Positions 39,245 through 39,285 of a stretch of 39,285 bases of DNA are shown here, in pieces. A program made the position numbers and the translations under genes. Within the stretch, counting starts at the first letter, position 1. Every line of letters begins with the position of its first letter. Source of the stretch: a virus. The notes beneath the pieces were generated by a model. The model saw only the letters and a program-made list of their open reading frames with translations, did no database searches and had not been told where the DNA came from. The stretch spans positions 1-39,285 of IMG/VR virus record IMGVR_UViG_3300004807_000051, one strand, 5' to 3'.

Positions 39245-39285
39245 ATGAAACTGTTTGCTCGCTCCGGAGGACACTGGCTCTTCTG
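39245..39285 (+). CDS. start of a further gene, cut by the window end
   Basis: ATG 39245 follows the stop at 39243 by one base and stays open for 13 codons (MKLFARSGGHWLF) to the window edge. The tight spacing fits the operon. No function can be given. Confidence 0.4.
   Translation, partial: MKLFARSGGHWLF

Overview
The window looks like part of an AT-rich genome of a tailed phage of the T4-like (myovirus) type that infects a Gram-negative bacterium. The grounds are: densely packed genes coupled by ATGA or TAATG overlaps, a fibre protein with an Mtd-type N-terminus, boxes matching the T4 late promoter (TATAAATA), and phage-type small genes (T4 kinase-like P-loop protein, TraR/DksA-like zinc finger, metallophosphoesterases). 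Several products carry Gram-negative lipobox signals (…LTAC, …LAAC). No replication or capsid gene is visible, so the exact group is open; an uncultivated marine or freshwater phage is my inference.

Layout. (1) 1-2654: small accessory genes on +, closed by a strong terminator at 2628-2654. (2) 2731-3960: a fibre-like protein with 28-residue repeats. (3) 3998-30580: an island of 35 genes in six alternating blocks (+ 3998-9347, - 13282-9327, + 13314-16719, - 20098-16716, + 20137-24549, - 30580-24529). By motif it has ten radical-SAM enzymes, ten Fe(II)/2-oxoglutarate oxygenase-fold proteins, three SGNH hydrolases, two kinase-like proteins, a PP-loop ATPase, a compact PLP aminotransferase, a GNAT-like protein, two methyltransferase-like proteins and three unknown or hybrid parts. 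(4) 30580-39285: an early-type region on +. It starts with a consensus sigma70 promoter and an odd tRNA-like RNA, followed by two HExxH proteins, an IF-1 homologue, conserved phage proteins of unknown function, and a block of four lipoproteins including an entericidin-like peptide.

How it may work. Five block heads of the island have a TATAAATA-like box only 4-8 nt before the start codon and no Shine-Dalgarno sequence. This suggests late expression with virion genes, from nearly leaderless mRNAs. The flanks instead carry sigma70-type promoters. Genes inside each block overlap by a few bases, so each block should make one coupled message. The enzymes include several likely to modify peptides or small molecules, yet no pathway I know explains the set; a late modification pathway acting on the virion, on a cell-surface molecule or on a small product is the most I can infer. 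The only stretch over 100 bp without a gene is 2613-2730 (terminator plus promoter region), apart from 30581-30754, which holds the tRNA-like RNA. No stretch over 300 bp lacks a gene. I saw no insertion sequence, integrase, attachment site or CRISPR array.
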